64,000 nucleotides of DNA from Gracilibacillus dipsosauri (GCF_003176895.1 NZ_QGTD01000013.1:186001-250000), one strand, 5' to 3'; counted from the stretch's first letter, positions 15,162 to 25,518 are shown. The notes: generated by a model not told the origin, from the sequence alone. A program made the numbers and translations.

Positions 15162-17009
15162 CTATACATATTCCAATAAGTCTTGTAATTCTTCTACATA
15201 TTCCTGCGAGCCTGTAACAATAATTCGGTCTCCATACAGAAGCTCGGTATCTCCATGAGGGACAATCGAATCCTTCCCGCGGAAAATACGTACGATGATA
15301 GCATCACCTGTAAATGGAAATTCCCGTAAGAACACACCTTCATATTGTGTATTATTCATATTAATTTCATATAAAGCATGCTCTTGTCCTGTCAAAATAT
15401 CTACTACACTTGGTGATTCTATTAATGCTTTCAGCAATGTTTTCGTGGACATTAACACGGAAAAGACATCTACACCTATTTCCTTCAAACGTTTTTCCAC
15501 ATCTGGTCTTTCGATTCTAGCGATAACTCGCTCCACACCAGCTTCTTTTGCAAATCTTGCAATTTGCTCATTTCTCTCTTCTTCTCCTGTCGAAACAACC
15601 ACAATATCATGGTCAAACACCCCGGCAGAGGCTAATGTATTCAATTCATAATTATCTACATGATGAATATCAAAGATAGAGCGTGTACCGTTATTATTTT
15701 CTTCAAGTTTATCCTGTTTCGTATGGTAAAGATATGTTTCAAAATCTTTTGGTTCTAATTCTCGTAAGACTGGAATCGTAGCTTGGTTAACCCCAACGAA
15801 TGAAACCGTCTGTTGATATTCTACTTCTTCTTTATTTTCATAATACTTCTTAAAGAAGGATGGGGTAATGATACAAGATAGGACAGCAACCATAATTAAG
15901 GCACTATGCATCTCACTAGTAATAACTTCTAGCCTTTCACCAATAGTTGCAGCAGCAATCACTAATGACAACGTAGAAGTTAATAGCATACTTGCTGCAA
16001 ATACCGTTTTCGTATCATACCACTTTTTCAATATGGCGATTGGCAATACCTTTGAAATTAACAAGGCAATAAAGAGTAATGGTATTAATGCCAACACCTT
16101 AGGTTCATCAAACAATGCTCGTAAATCTAAGTCGACCCCTACCATAACAAAAAATATCGGAATAAGAAATCCGTACCCAAAGCTGTCTAGCTTTTGAACG
16201 AGATCTTGATTTGGCGCTAATAAGGAAACCAGTGCTCCAGCAATAAACGCACCTAATATATTCTCTGCTCCTACAGACTCTGACAAGGCAACTAGAAATA
16301 TAATTAAAGTAAAGACTGCCCTTGTACCTATTTGGATCGTTCCTTTTGACATGGCTTCAATGAATGACTGGTTTCTAAAATATTTACCAACAAAATAAAG
16401 CACAAGTCCGACACCAAACAAGATTAATAACAACCACATATTTCCTGCTTCTTCTCCAAAGAAGGAAACAAACACTGCCAGTAAAATCATTGTTGCTAAA
16501 TCGGCAATCACTGCTATCAGCAGGATAGTTTGTCCAACAGTTGTTTGCATTGCTTGTGTTTCTTTTAATGTTGGTACAACTACACCTAATGAGATTGTGG
16601 AAATGATCAATGTCATTAAATAAATATTGTCGATAAAACCAAACAATACAAACAAATAGGACAAACCAAATGACAGTACTAATATCCCTACAAAAATTAA
16701 ACTAGCAATTAAAACAGGGTTCGGGATGGTGTTCTCTGTTTTCTTTCTATTTTTACTCGAGAAAAGGGTAAAATCTATTTCTAATCCACTTAAGAACATC
16801 AGGAAGATAAATCCTAATGTGGACAATGTCTCTAGCCAACTACTTTCTGCAACTAAGTCCAATCCGGTGTTACCAATAATAATCCCAACGATGATCTCTG
16901 CAACGACGACAGGTATCATCTTTAGTCGAAATCGATGTAATAGGATTGGTGTTAAAAAAGCTGCAATGATCACAATCAAAAGAGAAGTGATTGATCCTCC
17001 ATGCTCCAT
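15162..17009 (-). CDS. yjbQ: CPA2-family cation/proton antiporter with TrkA domains
   Basis: A 615-residue protein. About 380 N-terminal residues form 12-13 membrane helices of the monovalent cation:proton antiporter-2 fold (GLEIDFTLF, LGAFIAGALVSLL, and FGYGFLIPIFFVMVGVDLDL with the conserved acidic site). A TrkA-N nucleotide-binding domain follows (about 395-510, GVFDHDIVVVSTGEEERNE), then a TrkA-C domain (about 530-615, VPHGDTELLYGDRIIVTG). It probably exports potassium or sodium in exchange for protons under ligand control. Length and order match B. subtilis YjbQ. It starts 4 bp after mgtE, and its ribosome site lies inside the mgtE end, so translation is coupled. Confidence 0.88.
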   Translation of the reverse strand: MEHGGSITSLLIVIIAAFLTPILLHRFRLKMIPVVVAEIIVGIIIGNTGLDLVAESSWLETLSTLGFIFLMFLSGLEIDFTLFSSKNRKKTENTIPNPVLIASLIFVGILVLSFGLSYLFVLFGFIDNIYLMTLIISTISLGVVVPTLKETQAMQTTVGQTILLIAVIADLATMILLAVFVSFFGEEAGNMWLLLILFGVGLVLYFVGKYFRNQSFIEAMSKGTIQIGTRAVFTLIIFLVALSESVGAENILGAFIAGALVSLLAPNQDLVQKLDSFGYGFLIPIFFVMVGVDLDLRALFDEPKVLALIPLLFIALLISKVLPIAILKKWYDTKTVFAASMLLTSTLSLVIAAATIGERLEVITSEMHSALIMVAVLSCIITPSFFKKYYENKEEVEYQQTVSFVGVNQATIPVLRELEPKDFETYLYHTKQDKLEENNNGTRSIFDIHHVDNYELNTLASAGVFDHDIVVVSTGEEERNEQIARFAKEAGVERVIARIERPDVEKRLKEIGVDVFSVLMSTKTLLKALIESPSVVDILTGQEHALYEINMNNTQYEGVFLREFPFTGDAIIVRIFRGKDSIVPHGDTELLYGDRIIVTGSQEYVEELQDLLEYV

Positions 17010-17013
17010 TCAT

Positions 17014-18387
17014 TCATCCCCCTATCAATAAATCCATAAATACTGTTGCCAAACCAAAGTAAATCAACATCGATATAATGTCGTTTAATGTCGTAATAAA
17101 AGGACCTGATGCAACTGCAGGGTCTATATTAAAACGGTCCATCACGATTGGAACGAAGGCACCTGCAATGGTTGCAACAAAGAGGGTAGCCATAATCGAA
17201 ATCCCGACAAGGATACCTAAATAAAGATCTCCATACCAGAAGCCGACAATACCAGTGATTAGGATACCACAGACTGTTCCTGTTATAATCCCTGTTTTTG
17301 CCTCTTGCCAAATGACAGTTGCTTTCCCAATTTTATTCATATCACCTGTTGAAATGCTGCGTACTGCTACCGCTAGTGCTTGTGTCCCAGTGTTACCGGC
17401 CATACCAGCAATAACAGGAATAAACACAGCTAATAAGGCTACTTTATCTAGTGCTTCTTCAAAACGACCAATAATACTAGCAGTAAACATACCGAGGAAA
17501 AGTAATACAATCAGCCAAGGTAATCTTTTCTTAGCAGATTGTATTGCTGTATCTCCAAAACGTTCTACTTCAGAGATACCGGCTAGCTTGGAATAATCAT
17601 CACTAGCCTCTTCTTCCATGACATCCATAATATCGTCAACTGTAATGATCCCTAATAAATGATTTTGAAAGTCGACAACTGGCAAGGCAAGAAAGTCATA
17701 ATCTCTCATCATTTGAGCGATTTCTTCTTGATCCTCTCCAACAGGAACAGAGACTACGCGCTCACTCATTACCTCTTGAATAAGCCAGTCCCCTTCTGCA
17801 ATAATTAAATCTCTTAAAGATATAACACCTACTAGCTTTTTATCAGAATCTACCACATAGATGTAATAAATCGTCTCAGCATCTGGTGCTTCCTTTCGCA
17901 GATGTCTCATTGCTTCCTTTACGGTCATCTGGTGGTGAATAACAACAAATTCTGTTGTCATGATACTACCAGCCGTTTTTTCTTCATAGTGGAGCAATTC
18001 TTTTATTTCTTCTGACTCTTCCTTATCCATAATAGTAAGGAAGCTTGCCACTTTATTTTTGTCTAATTCATTTAGAATATCGACGGCATCATCTGTAGAC
18101 ATTTCTTCTAATATCTTGGCAGCAAACGCTGGTACCATCTCAATAATAAACTCGTTAACTAAATCACGATCCACATGCTCGATAACATCAGCCATTTCGT
18201 TTGGAGATAGATACGTGTAAATGAGAAAACGAATATCTTCTTCTTGCTCCTCAAATATTCTCGCTTGATCATATGGATGTAATTCTAAAAATTCAGCCCT
18301 AAATTGATCAATTTGTTCATTTAGTAGGGCCTTTTGTATTTTCTCCCAAACTCGCTGTCTCTCTTGTTGTTCTAAATGCTCCATCAC
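17014..18387 (-). CDS. mgtE: Magnesium transporter MgtE
   Basis: A 457-residue channel-type Mg2+ importer. In order: a cytoplasmic N domain of helical superhelix repeats (about 20-135), two CBS domains (about 140-200 and 205-260, with MTTEFVVIHHQMTVKEAM and MSERVVSVPVGEDQEEIA), a connecting helix, and five membrane helices (about 290-455). The pore signature GNTGTQALAVAVRSI is present. The N and CBS domains close the channel when cytosolic Mg2+ is high. No M-box riboswitch is recognisable upstream. It is followed almost without gap by the CPA2 antiporter gene, making a cation-homeostasis operon. Confidence 0.93.
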   Translation of the reverse strand: MMEHLEQQERQRVWEKIQKALLNEQIDQFRAEFLELHPYDQARIFEEQEEDIRFLIYTYLSPNEMADVIEHVDRDLVNEFIIEMVPAFAAKILEEMSTDDAVDILNELDKNKVASFLTIMDKEESEEIKELLHYEEKTAGSIMTTEFVVIHHQMTVKEAMRHLRKEAPDAETIYYIYVVDSDKKLVGVISLRDLIIAEGDWLIQEVMSERVVSVPVGEDQEEIAQMMRDYDFLALPVVDFQNHLLGIITVDDIMDVMEEEASDDYSKLAGISEVERFGDTAIQSAKKRLPWLIVLLFLGMFTASIIGRFEEALDKVALLAVFIPVIAGMAGNTGTQALAVAVRSISTGDMNKIGKATVIWQEAKTGIITGTVCGILITGIVGFWYGDLYLGILVGISIMATLFVATIAGAFVPIVMDRFNIDPAVASGPFITTLNDIISMLIYFGLATVFMDLLIGG

Positions 18388-18698
18388 ACTACCTCCTAAC
18401 GCTGCAAAAATCCTCTATGACGTCTCGATCTTTTGCCTGAAGCAAAAATAATCATTTTCTGTTTTTAAAAGAATAACATATCCTTCAACCAATTGCGCCA
18501 ATTTTACACTATTTTTTCAAAAACTTATCTAAATTTGTCTTATACGTTTGCTAGTCTCTATCAGAGGTGGCTTGCGGACAACTAACACGATGATAAAAGA
18601 AAAATCGGGCATATTTTTCATTTTTGTTTCTCAAATTACACATTTTCCACTATACTAGGAAGAGACAATAATTTACGAAAGAGGTATGGTTCTGGTTT
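18388..18698. other. Divergent intergenic region between mgtE and rodA
   Basis: AT-rich. TATACT at 18651-18656, about 40 bp before rodA, could be a -10 element, but no good -35 is at the right distance. I find no riboswitch hallmarks on the mgtE side. Confidence 0.4.
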
Positions 18699-19874
18699 AT
18701 GGATCAACAAAATTATAATTCAAAAATTGATTATACACTTATCTTCATTATTATATTATTAGCGATCATTAGCATTTTCACGTTATATACATTAAATCCC
18801 TTCCTTGATCAGTCGTATTATATTCAACAAATTGTTTGGTATATTGCTGGTTCTATGGCAATTGCCGTAATTATGATATTCGATTATGACCGTTTCAGAC
18901 AAATATCATGGATTCTATATGGATTAGGTGTCATCGCCTTATTAATGTTATTTTTTCATTTCCCACCAGGTATTGCGAAATCCGTTAATGGAGCATGGGG
19001 TTGGTTTCAAATTCCTGGCTTTGGTTCACTCCAACCAGCCGAATTTATGAAGGTGTTCTTAATTATTTTTCTTGCCCATATCATGGTGACACATAATGAA
19101 AAATATCCAGAGCATACCGTGAAAATGGATTTGTGGTTACTAGTTAAAATAGGCATTGCAGCAGTTATCCCTATTTTTTTCTTAGTAAAACAGCCTGACT
19201 TAGGTGGTGTACTCGTCCTAATCGCCATTACTGCATGTATGATTCTCGTTTCAGGTATCAAATGGAGAATCATTCTATCCATCCTTGGAGGTATTATCAT
19301 TGCAGGCTGTATAGTGGTTATTTTATATATTAGTTTTCCCGAACAGACTGAAACATTTTTGGAAAGTACTGGACTAGATCACGTCGAAGGACGGTTTAAT
19401 GCATGGCTCAACACTGATGAAAATACTCAAGGGGATGCTTATCAGCTTATTCGTGCCATGCTAGCAATTGGTTCTGGTCAGTTGACAGGGAAAGGAATTG
19501 GCGGCTTTGAAGTATCTCAAGATATTCCAGAATTTCATACAGATATGATTTTCACTTCCATCGCTGAGCAATTTGGATTTTTTGGTTCTAGTATTGTTAT
19601 TACCATTTATTTCTTATTGATTTATCGTCTTATTCATATTGCAATTAAATCTAAGGATCCCTTTGGAAGCTATATGATCACAGGAATTATTGGAATGTTT
19701 GCCTTTCAGATTTTTCAAAATATCGGGATGTCCGTAAAACTACTTCCAATCACTGGATTGCCACTACCTTTTATTAGCTACGGTGGGAGCTCTACATTAA
19801 CCTATATGATAGCAATTGGAATTGTTTTGAACATTTATTACCGTATAAAAACCTACATGTTTGATGAATCCTAA
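18699..19874 (+). CDS. rodA: RodA-type SEDS peptidoglycan glycosyltransferase
   Basis: A 391-residue polytopic protein of the SEDS family (10 predicted helices). SEDS proteins polymerise lipid II at the cell membrane together with a class B penicillin-binding protein; RodA works in side-wall elongation. Diagnostic motifs are VKQPDLGGVLVLIA, GSGQLTGKGIGGFEV, DIPEFHTDMIFTSIAEQFGF (containing the essential Asp) and LPLPFISYGGSSTL. The length matches RodA (about 390) better than FtsW or SpoVE, which are usually sequence-distinct. A GAAAGAGG site precedes the ATG. It is not in its usual B. subtilis location and may be a second copy in the genome. Confidence 0.85.
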   Translation: MDQQNYNSKIDYTLIFIIILLAIISIFTLYTLNPFLDQSYYIQQIVWYIAGSMAIAVIMIFDYDRFRQISWILYGLGVIALLMLFFHFPPGIAKSVNGAWGWFQIPGFGSLQPAEFMKVFLIIFLAHIMVTHNEKYPEHTVKMDLWLLVKIGIAAVIPIFFLVKQPDLGGVLVLIAITACMILVSGIKWRIILSILGGIIIAGCIVVILYISFPEQTETFLESTGLDHVEGRFNAWLNTDENTQGDAYQLIRAMLAIGSGQLTGKGIGGFEVSQDIPEFHTDMIFTSIAEQFGFFGSSIVITIYFLLIYRLIHIAIKSKDPFGSYMITGIIGMFAFQIFQNIGMSVKLLPITGLPLPFISYGGSSTLTYMIAIGIVLNIYYRIKTYMFDES

Positions 19875-19907
19875 CAATACTTATAACAAGTGAAAGGGAA
19901 TGATTTC

Positions 19908-20648
19908 ATGAAGGTAGATATTATAGGAGATATTCATGGTTGCTATCAAGAGCTTTTGTCTTTATTAAACCGTTTAGGTTACCATATTGATGAACATCAA
20001 AACTTATCTCACCCCGAGAATCGGAGAGTAGCCTTTGTCGGTGATTTAACCGATAGAGGACCTGATTCTATTCATGTTATTCGTTTTGTTTATGAAATCG
20101 TGAGGAACCAGCAGGTAAGCTATTATGTACCAGGAAATCATTGTAATAAATTGTATCGATATTTCCTTGGCAATAATGTGAAACAACAGCATGGTTTAGA
20201 AACAACGGTTGCTGAATTACAGCAATTATCGAAGCAGGAGCAAAAAGAAATCCAAAAAAAAATGATCGAATTATATGAAAATGCTCCACTTTATCTAGAT
20301 CTCCCTGAGATCGATGCAATCGTCGCACATGCAGGAATTCGAGAAGATTTAATTGGCAGAAAAGATAAAAAGGTCAAGACCTTTGTGCTTTATGGTGATA
20401 TTACGGGTGAGACTTTACCTGATGGAAGACCTGTCAGACGAGATTGGGCTCAGCATTATCATGGGGATAAATGGATTGTTTATGGACATACCCCCGTCCT
20501 AGAAGCGCGATTTGTTAATAAGACCGTCAATATTGATACAGGCTGTGTGTTTGGAAATAAATTAACCGCCTTTCGCTTACCAGAGGAAAAAATTATTTCT
20601 GTGCCATCAAAGCAACCCTTCGTTGAAGAAAAATTTCATTCATACTAG
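19908..20648 (+). CDS. prpE: Bis(5'-nucleosyl)-tetraphosphatase / Ser-Thr phosphatase PrpE
   Basis: A 246-residue metallophosphatase. All five metal-binding blocks are present: [39 protein letters not shown] and VYGHTPV. B. subtilis PrpE cleaves symmetric dinucleoside tetraphosphates and has protein phosphatase activity linked to spore germination. ATG 19908 is preferred over the upstream GTG because AAGGGA lies 8 bases before it and the protein then starts at the beta strand, as in relatives. It follows rodA by 33 bp on the same strand. Confidence 0.9.
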   Translation: MKVDIIGDIHGCYQELLSLLNRLGYHIDEHQNLSHPENRRVAFVGDLTDRGPDSIHVIRFVYEIVRNQQVSYYVPGNHCNKLYRYFLGNNVKQQHGLETTVAELQQLSKQEQKEIQKKMIELYENAPLYLDLPEIDAIVAHAGIREDLIGRKDKKVKTFVLYGDITGETLPDGRPVRRDWAQHYHGDKWIVYGHTPVLEARFVNKTVNIDTGCVFGNKLTAFRLPEEKIISVPSKQPFVEEKFHSY

Positions 20649-20858
20649 TCGGTTGCTTTTTATTCTCTTGTTTAGCAACGAATTTGTTTTTCTAATACTT
20701 ATTCTTAGCTCCAATTCTATGATCATGAGAATTCATTTTGGTACTTATACCTATTTTAAATACCAAATTGGCAGCAATCTTTCTTTTTTTGGCATTTAAT
20801 CCTCTCGTAAGTACTATTTTGACTTTGTTCGTTTTTATTTTAGTATTTATTAGGTAAT

Positions 20859-20896
20859 AAAAAAAAGAGGTTAGGATCTCGACTCCTAGCCTCTTT
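20859..20896 (-). terminator. Rho-independent terminator after yjbO
   Basis: On the minus strand AGAGGCTAGGA pairs with TCCTAACCTCT (one mismatch) and runs into TTTTTTTT. It lies at the end of the relQ-nadF-yjbO gene series. Confidence 0.88.
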
Positions 20897-20900
20897 CTTA

Positions 20901-21776
20901 CTATGTTAGTAATGGCGCCATATCCTTAGGTAGATCTAATGTAAAGTTCATTATCTCCTTTGTCATAGGATGGTGGAACGTCAATTTATTGCAGTGTAAT
21001 GCTTGACGGGCCATTTTATCCATAGCTCCACCATATAAGGAATCCCCAATTAATGGGTGCCCAATGGAGGTAAAATGTACTCTTATTTGATGTGTTCTGC
21101 CTGTTTCGAGTTGAACCTGTACGAAGGAATAGCCATGGCATTCCTTTACCACCTTGTAATGAGTTATAGCCTCTTGTCCTTGTTCACTCACCATTCTTTT
21201 TAAAATAGAGCTTGGATCTCTTGTAATGGCTGCGTTGATCGTACCTTCCTTCTCCTTCAGATGCCCTGCTACTATCGCAACATACCTACGATTCACTCTT
21301 CCTGTTAACTGGTCCTGAAAAAGGGTAGCATGACTATAACGATGTTTGGCAATTAATATTAATCCAGACGTATCTCGATCTAGTCTTGTAACGACATGTA
21401 CTGTATAAGGCAATTTTTGTTCATCATAATGATATAATATAGCATTAGCAAGCGTTTGATCCGGGTGATGCCTTGATGGGATTGTTGCCATAAAGGGAGG
21501 TTTATTTACCACTAGTACATCGTCATCCTCAAAAATAATTGGAAAGGAGATTGGTTGGGGCTTCATGAATTCACTGCGAGTTTCAGGGGGGAAAATAACC
21601 TCCACTACATCATTTCTCTGAAGCATGTAACGGACGGTTACTTCCTTACCATTGATTAACAACTTTCCACCCTTATGCTTCACTGCTGCAAGCGTCCTTC
21701 TTGAAAATCCCCTTACACTATACAAATATTCCCTAAGCAATATTTGCTCCTCTTTCTTGTTAATGATCCATTTCAA
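20901..21776 (-). CDS. yjbO: RluD-family pseudouridine synthase (YjbO-like)
   Basis: A 291-residue enzyme with an N-terminal S4 RNA-binding domain (about 12-75, FSRRTLAAVKHKGGKLLING) and the RluA/RluD catalytic core. The active-site motif is VTRLDRDTSGLIL, in which the first aspartate is catalytic. ALHCNKLTFHHP and LETGRTHQIRVHF are further signatures. It isomerises specific uridines in rRNA or tRNA to pseudouridine; the target cannot be read from sequence. It is the third gene of the relQ-nadF-yjbO series, as in B. subtilis yjbM-yjbN-yjbO. Confidence 0.88.
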   Translation of the reverse strand: MKWIINKKEEQILLREYLYSVRGFSRRTLAAVKHKGGKLLINGKEVTVRYMLQRNDVVEVIFPPETRSEFMKPQPISFPIIFEDDDVLVVNKPPFMATIPSRHHPDQTLANAILYHYDEQKLPYTVHVVTRLDRDTSGLILIAKHRYSHATLFQDQLTGRVNRRYVAIVAGHLKEKEGTINAAITRDPSSILKRMVSEQGQEAITHYKVVKECHGYSFVQVQLETGRTHQIRVHFTSIGHPLIGDSLYGGAMDKMARQALHCNKLTFHHPMTKEIMNFTLDLPKDMAPLLT

Positions 21777-21821
21777 CTTAATTACGTTTCCTTTCTGTCA
21801 TCTCGCCTGAGAAGTTTTCTT

Positions 21822-22625
21822 TCATCTTTCATCTGAAATAAAGGAATCATGCACCCTTTTCCAGAATGGTAATGCACGGAATCGAGCAAAGCGGATGTTT
21901 TTCTCCGAAACTTTGCACTCTATTGTATCTATATTAGAATACGTATCGGTATAATGATCAATCGTAATGAGAAAGTTTTTTTCATGATGTAATGGTTTTA
22001 ATTCACACACATGATGCTTTGGCAGTATTAATGGTGATCCAACGGTCCGAAACACACGATTATTAATGGAAGCCATCTCCGTGATTTGAAGTGCCTTTAA
22101 TGATGGATGAATAATTGCCCCTCCAAGTGCTTTGTTATAGGCTGTGCTACCCGAAGGTGTAGATATACACAAACCGTCCCCTCTAAACCGTTCAAAGTGA
22201 GCTCCTTTAATAAATACATCAAGAACCACTGTGCCATCTGCTGACTTAACGGACGCTTCATTTAACGCTAAAAACTGCTTTGCCTTCTTTTCACCAGCTG
22301 GATAAATAACTATATCTAATAAAGGATATTCGACGATTTCATAAGGCTTCTTCGCAATCTCAATAATTAATTTCTCCACCTCATCAGGTAACCAGTCTGC
22401 GTAGAATCCTAAATGTCCTGTATGTATACCAATAAAAGCAGTATGCTCTAAACGATCCTGATAGGTATGAAAAGCCTCTAAAAAAGTACCATCACCCCCA
22501 ACAGAAATAACTAGCTCTGGCTCCTTCTCATCATACTCAAGGGAAAATCCTTCTAAATACTGCTTCATTCTTCCTTTTATTATATCTGATTTATGGTCAC
22601 CTTTTGAAAGGATGTAAAACCGCAT
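21822..22625 (-). CDS. nadF: NAD kinase
   Basis: A 267-residue ATP-NAD kinase that makes NADP+. The signature [14 protein letters not shown] carries the catalytic GGDG motif. [12 protein letters not shown] supplies the NE pair, and [20 protein letters not shown] contacts the NAD and phosphate. It is about the size of Bacillus NadF (YjbN) and lacks any extra domain. It lies 15 bp after relQ and 45 bp before yjbO on the same strand, so the three are cotranscribed. The neighbours suggest joint control of nucleotide pools. Confidence 0.95.
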   Translation of the reverse strand: MRFYILSKGDHKSDIIKGRMKQYLEGFSLEYDEKEPELVISVGGDGTFLEAFHTYQDRLEHTAFIGIHTGHLGFYADWLPDEVEKLIIEIAKKPYEIVEYPLLDIVIYPAGEKKAKQFLALNEASVKSADGTVVLDVFIKGAHFERFRGDGLCISTPSGSTAYNKALGGAIIHPSLKALQITEMASINNRVFRTVGSPLILPKHHVCELKPLHHEKNFLITIDHYTDTYSNIDTIECKVSEKNIRFARFRALPFWKRVHDSFISDER

Positions 22626-22640
22626 GACTGATACCCTCCA

Positions 22641-23264
22641 TCATGTATGATTATGTTTTTTCGTATGATATATTCTTTGCGCTTCTTGGATTTCGTCTTT
22701 TATCTTGGCCATTTCCTCATCTAACCTGAATGCCGCTTCTGCCGCTCGCTTTAATCGTGTTTGTATCTTCTCAGGGATTTGCCCCTCATATTTATAATTT
22801 AAAGAATGCTCATTGGTTGCCCAAAAATTCATGGCTAAGGTTCGAATCTGAATTTCTGCAATAATTTGACGCAAACCATGAATCGTCTCAACTGGATATT
22901 GGATGATTAGATGATAGGATCTGTATCCACTCTCTTTTTTATGATTAATATAATCTCTTTCTTCCATAATTTCAAAATCTTCCCTTGATCGAAGTCGGTT
23001 GACGATGTCATGAATATCATCAACAAATTGGCAGACAATTCGTAGCCCAGCAATATCCTGTAGGTCTGTTTCTATCTTTTCAAAAGGTATATGTTTTCTT
23101 TTCATTTTCTCCTTGATACTGGAAATCGGCTTAACTCTACCTGTTACAAATTCGATTGGTGAGTGATGAGACTCATATTCAAATTGTGCACGCATTCCGC
23201 GAAGTTTAACCTTTAATTCATCGACCACCTGTGCATAAGGTGCCAAAAATGTTCTCCAGTCCAT
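22641..23264 (-). CDS. relQ: Small alarmone synthetase RelQ
   Basis: A 207-residue single-domain (p)ppGpp synthetase (SasB/YjbM type), transferring pyrophosphate from ATP to GDP or GTP. Motifs: RVKPISSIKEKMKRK, LRIVCQFVDDIHDIV, KKESGYRSYHLIIQYP and EIQIRTLAMNFWATNEHSLNYKY. It has no hydrolase, TGS or ACT domain, so it cannot degrade ppGpp. In relatives it forms tetramers activated allosterically by pppGpp. The ATG at 23264 is chosen since AAGGTGG lies upstream and the preceding GTG codons are part of that site. It heads the relQ-nadF-yjbO operon and is divergent from the CYTH-domain gene. Confidence 0.93.
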   Translation of the reverse strand: MDWRTFLAPYAQVVDELKVKLRGMRAQFEYESHHSPIEFVTGRVKPISSIKEKMKRKHIPFEKIETDLQDIAGLRIVCQFVDDIHDIVNRLRSREDFEIMEERDYINHKKESGYRSYHLIIQYPVETIHGLRQIIAEIQIRTLAMNFWATNEHSLNYKYEGQIPEKIQTRLKRAAEAAFRLDEEMAKIKDEIQEAQRIYHTKKHNHT

Positions 23265-23414
23265 GCCCTGCACCACCTTAGTCTACTTTCTCTTATAAGT
23301 ATATTTTACCACATTTTCCTTTCAATTTGATAATAGATTAATTTTTTGCAATTTTACGCTATAACAGCGAAAATATTTAAGGGAAAGTACTATAGACCAT
23401 ATAGGGGGCTTCTT

Positions 23415-23987
23415 ATGTCACAAGAAATCGAGATTGAATTTAAAAATTTACTTACTAGCCAGGAGTATCGAAAGCTTGATCCACTTTTTCATTCCGTTAC
23501 ACCTATTGTTCAAATCAACCACTATTTTGAAACACCTGATTTCGCGCTTAAAAGACATGGTGGAGCCCTTAGAATTCGTGTAAAACAAAATCAATATCAA
23601 CTAACCTTAAAGCAGCCCAATCCATCTGGTTCTGGTTTATTGGAGACCCATCAATGGTTGTCTGAAAAGGAAGCAGGCTTATGGCTATCCGGTAAAATGA
23701 CACATGTAAATGAAATAACTCCATTGTTAGAAAAACTATCTGTTCATTGGAAAGAGCTACGATATGGTGGCAAGCTACAAACAACGCGAAAAGAAACAAA
23801 CTATCAAGAAACAATCCTTGTTCTAGATCACAGTGTATATAATGGAAAAGAGGATTTTGAATTGGAGTTAGAAGCAACGGATGAGCAATACGGCAATCAA
23901 GTCTTTACAGAGCTGCTCGATGCATTTCAGATCGAAAAAAGAGAAACTCCTAGCAAAATTGAGCGATTTTATCATACACTAGAATAA
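23415..23987 (+). CDS. yjbK: CYTH-domain triphosphate tunnel protein (YjbK-like)
   Basis: A 190-residue CYTH/triphosphate tunnel metalloenzyme. The N-terminal EIEIEFKNLL is the ExExK motif that binds metal and triphosphate. Alternating basic strands follow: ALRIRVKQNQYQLTLKQP and FELELEATDEQYG. Members hydrolyse or cyclise triphosphate substrates such as tripolyphosphate or thiamine triphosphate; the substrate here is unknown. The longer frame is shortened to ATG 23415, where GGGGGC precedes by 5 bases. It is divergent from relQ, conserving the yjbK-yjbM arrangement. A second protein of this fold (VTC domain) is encoded at 54119. Confidence 0.88.
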   Translation: MSQEIEIEFKNLLTSQEYRKLDPLFHSVTPIVQINHYFETPDFALKRHGGALRIRVKQNQYQLTLKQPNPSGSGLLETHQWLSEKEAGLWLSGKMTHVNEITPLLEKLSVHWKELRYGGKLQTTRKETNYQETILVLDHSVYNGKEDFELELEATDEQYGNQVFTELLDAFQIEKRETPSKIERFYHTLE

Positions 23988-24099
23988 ACAATGTACAAGA
24001 CATACACATAAGGATAGGACAACAGTTTCTATAGGTTAAAACTGTTCAATAACAGATAAATGCTTACCTTTAAAGGTTTAGATTACCAAATCACTTTAT

Positions 24100-24129
24100 T
24101 TGCTTGTTCTTACTGTTCACTGTTACAAT
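24100..24129 (+). promoter_or_regulatory. Probable sigma-A promoter of yjbI-spxH
   Basis: TTGCTT (24100-24105) and TACAAT (24124-24129) with an 18-bp spacer, 46 bp before the truncated haemoglobin gene. Confidence 0.5.
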
Positions 24130-24175
24130 ATAGTGAAAGAATTTCTTTAAATGATCATGAAAGGTATGGAATAGC

Positions 24176-24583
24176 ATGAAAGAGGCAAGCTCCATTTTTG
24201 AAGCAATTGGTGGTCAAGCAAAAATTAATGAATTGGTAGATGCGTTTTATGCTCGAGTTCAAAAGCATCCTGATTTAATTCCGATTTTTCCCAATAATTT
24301 TACAGAGATAGCTCGAAAGCAAAAACAATTTCTAACTCAATTCTTTGGTGGACCACCGTTATATATACAAGAACATGGGCATCCGATGATGAAACGACGA
24401 CACGCTCCTTTTCCCATTACACCTACAAGAAGAGATGCCTGGCTAACATGCATGGAGGGTGCATTGGAAGAGGCGCAAATAGAAGAACCGTTTCGAAGTG
24501 CGATGTTTGATCGGCTTATCTTAACAGCCAATCACATGATGAACACACCTGAACCTGAAAAAGAGAAAGGAGAATCATTGTGA
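24176..24583 (+). CDS. yjbI: Group II truncated haemoglobin (YjbI-like)
   Basis: A 135-residue 2-on-2 globin. The proximal histidine lies in [11 protein letters not shown], the distal Tyr (B10) in DAFYARV, and the conserved Trp (G8) in RDAWLTCM, which together mark group II. Such proteins bind oxygen with high affinity and can act in peroxide or nitric-oxide chemistry. In Bacillus, YjbI is encoded with YjbH. Here the stop overlaps the GTG start of spxH by 4 bases, so their translation is coupled. AAAGGTATGG precedes the ATG. Confidence 0.92.
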   Translation: MKEASSIFEAIGGQAKINELVDAFYARVQKHPDLIPIFPNNFTEIARKQKQFLTQFFGGPPLYIQEHGHPMMKRRHAPFPITPTRRDAWLTCMEGALEEAQIEEPFRSAMFDRLILTANHMMNTPEPEKEKGESL

Positions 24584-25473
24584 ATTGGAATTCTGCCGGT
24601 TCATGGCAACCACAAGATCGTAACCAAATAGCACAATATCACTTTATTGATGTGTTAAAAAAACCGGTTGAGATTTATGTATTTGTTGATCCTCTATGTC
24701 CTGAATGCTGGTCATTAGAACCTTATTTAAAAAAGTTGACCGTTGAGTATGGAAGGTTTTTCACCATTAGACCTGTATTAAGCGGACAACTAACCGATTT
24801 GCATAGGGATAAATTTGAACGCCCCAAAAAACTAAAGGATATTTGGGAAAAGACGGCAAAGCGAACGGGAATGAGCTGCGATGGTGACCTATGGATTGAG
24901 AACCCGATTTATTATCCATGGCTAACCTCTATTGCGATTAAGGCAGCAGAGCTTCAAGGTAAAAAGGCGGGAAAGAAATTTCTTAGAAAGATTCAGGAAT
25001 TGGCTTTCCTAGATAAACAGGATATTTCAAGCGAAACTGTCTTACTCCATTGCGCGGAAGCTGTTCATCTTGACATCGAAGAGTTCCGAAATGATCTTTA
25101 TTCCAAATCTGCCAAAAAAGCATTACAGTGTGATCTGAAAATCACGAAAGAAATGGAAGTAGAATATATTCCAACAATGGTTTTCTTCAATGAATCAGAA
25201 AATGAAGAAGGCTTGAAGATCTCTGGTATTTATCCATATGATATCTATGTAAAAGTCTTAAAACAAATGCTACAAAAAGAACCTTTACCAGCAAAAAAAC
25301 CGAAATTATTAGATTTCTTATCCCATTATGAATTTGTTGGTACAAAGGAAGTAGCTGTTGTCTATGACTGGACAATGGATAAAGCCGAAAAAGAAATGAA
25401 AAAGCTCCAGCTTCGACAAGATGTAGAAAAGGTTCCTGTAAAATTCGGATCCTTTTGGAAATATAATAAATAA
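24580..25473 (+). CDS. spxH: SpxH (YjbH), ClpXP adaptor for Spx
   Basis: A 297-residue DsbA/FrnE-like thioredoxin-fold protein, homologous to YjbH. The [14 protein letters not shown] segment holds the CxxC motif near the N-terminus, and the C-terminal part carries the later fold and tail needed for Spx contact. In B. subtilis it binds Spx and speeds its destruction by ClpXP; under disulfide stress it aggregates and Spx accumulates. The GTG start overlaps the stop of yjbI. Its target, Spx, is encoded 12.5 kb away at 37925-38320. Followed by two hairpins. Confidence 0.9.
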   Translation: MNWNSAGSWQPQDRNQIAQYHFIDVLKKPVEIYVFVDPLCPECWSLEPYLKKLTVEYGRFFTIRPVLSGQLTDLHRDKFERPKKLKDIWEKTAKRTGMSCDGDLWIENPIYYPWLTSIAIKAAELQGKKAGKKFLRKIQELAFLDKQDISSETVLLHCAEAVHLDIEEFRNDLYSKSAKKALQCDLKITKEMEVEYIPTMVFFNESENEEGLKISGIYPYDIYVKVLKQMLQKEPLPAKKPKLLDFLSHYEFVGTKEVAVVYDWTMDKAEKEMKKLQLRQDVEKVPVKFGSFWKYNK

Positions 25474-25479
25474 TGTCTA

Positions 25480-25518
25480 ACTAACACAATGGTTGTTCTA
25501 CTATTGTGTTAGTTTTTT
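25480..25518 (+). terminator. Rho-independent terminator after spxH
   Basis: CTAACACAAT and ATTGTGTTAG form a perfect stem around a 12-base loop and are followed by TTTTTT. Confidence 0.9.

Noticed and set aside
18388-18698. M-box magnesium riboswitch upstream of mgtE
   Set aside because: None of the conserved M-box blocks is recognisable in the minus-strand leader, and no terminator precedes mgtE.
18699-19874. FtsW or SpoVE
   Set aside because: The DIPEFHTDMIFTSIAEQFGF segment and overall length fit RodA, and no division or mur genes are adjacent.
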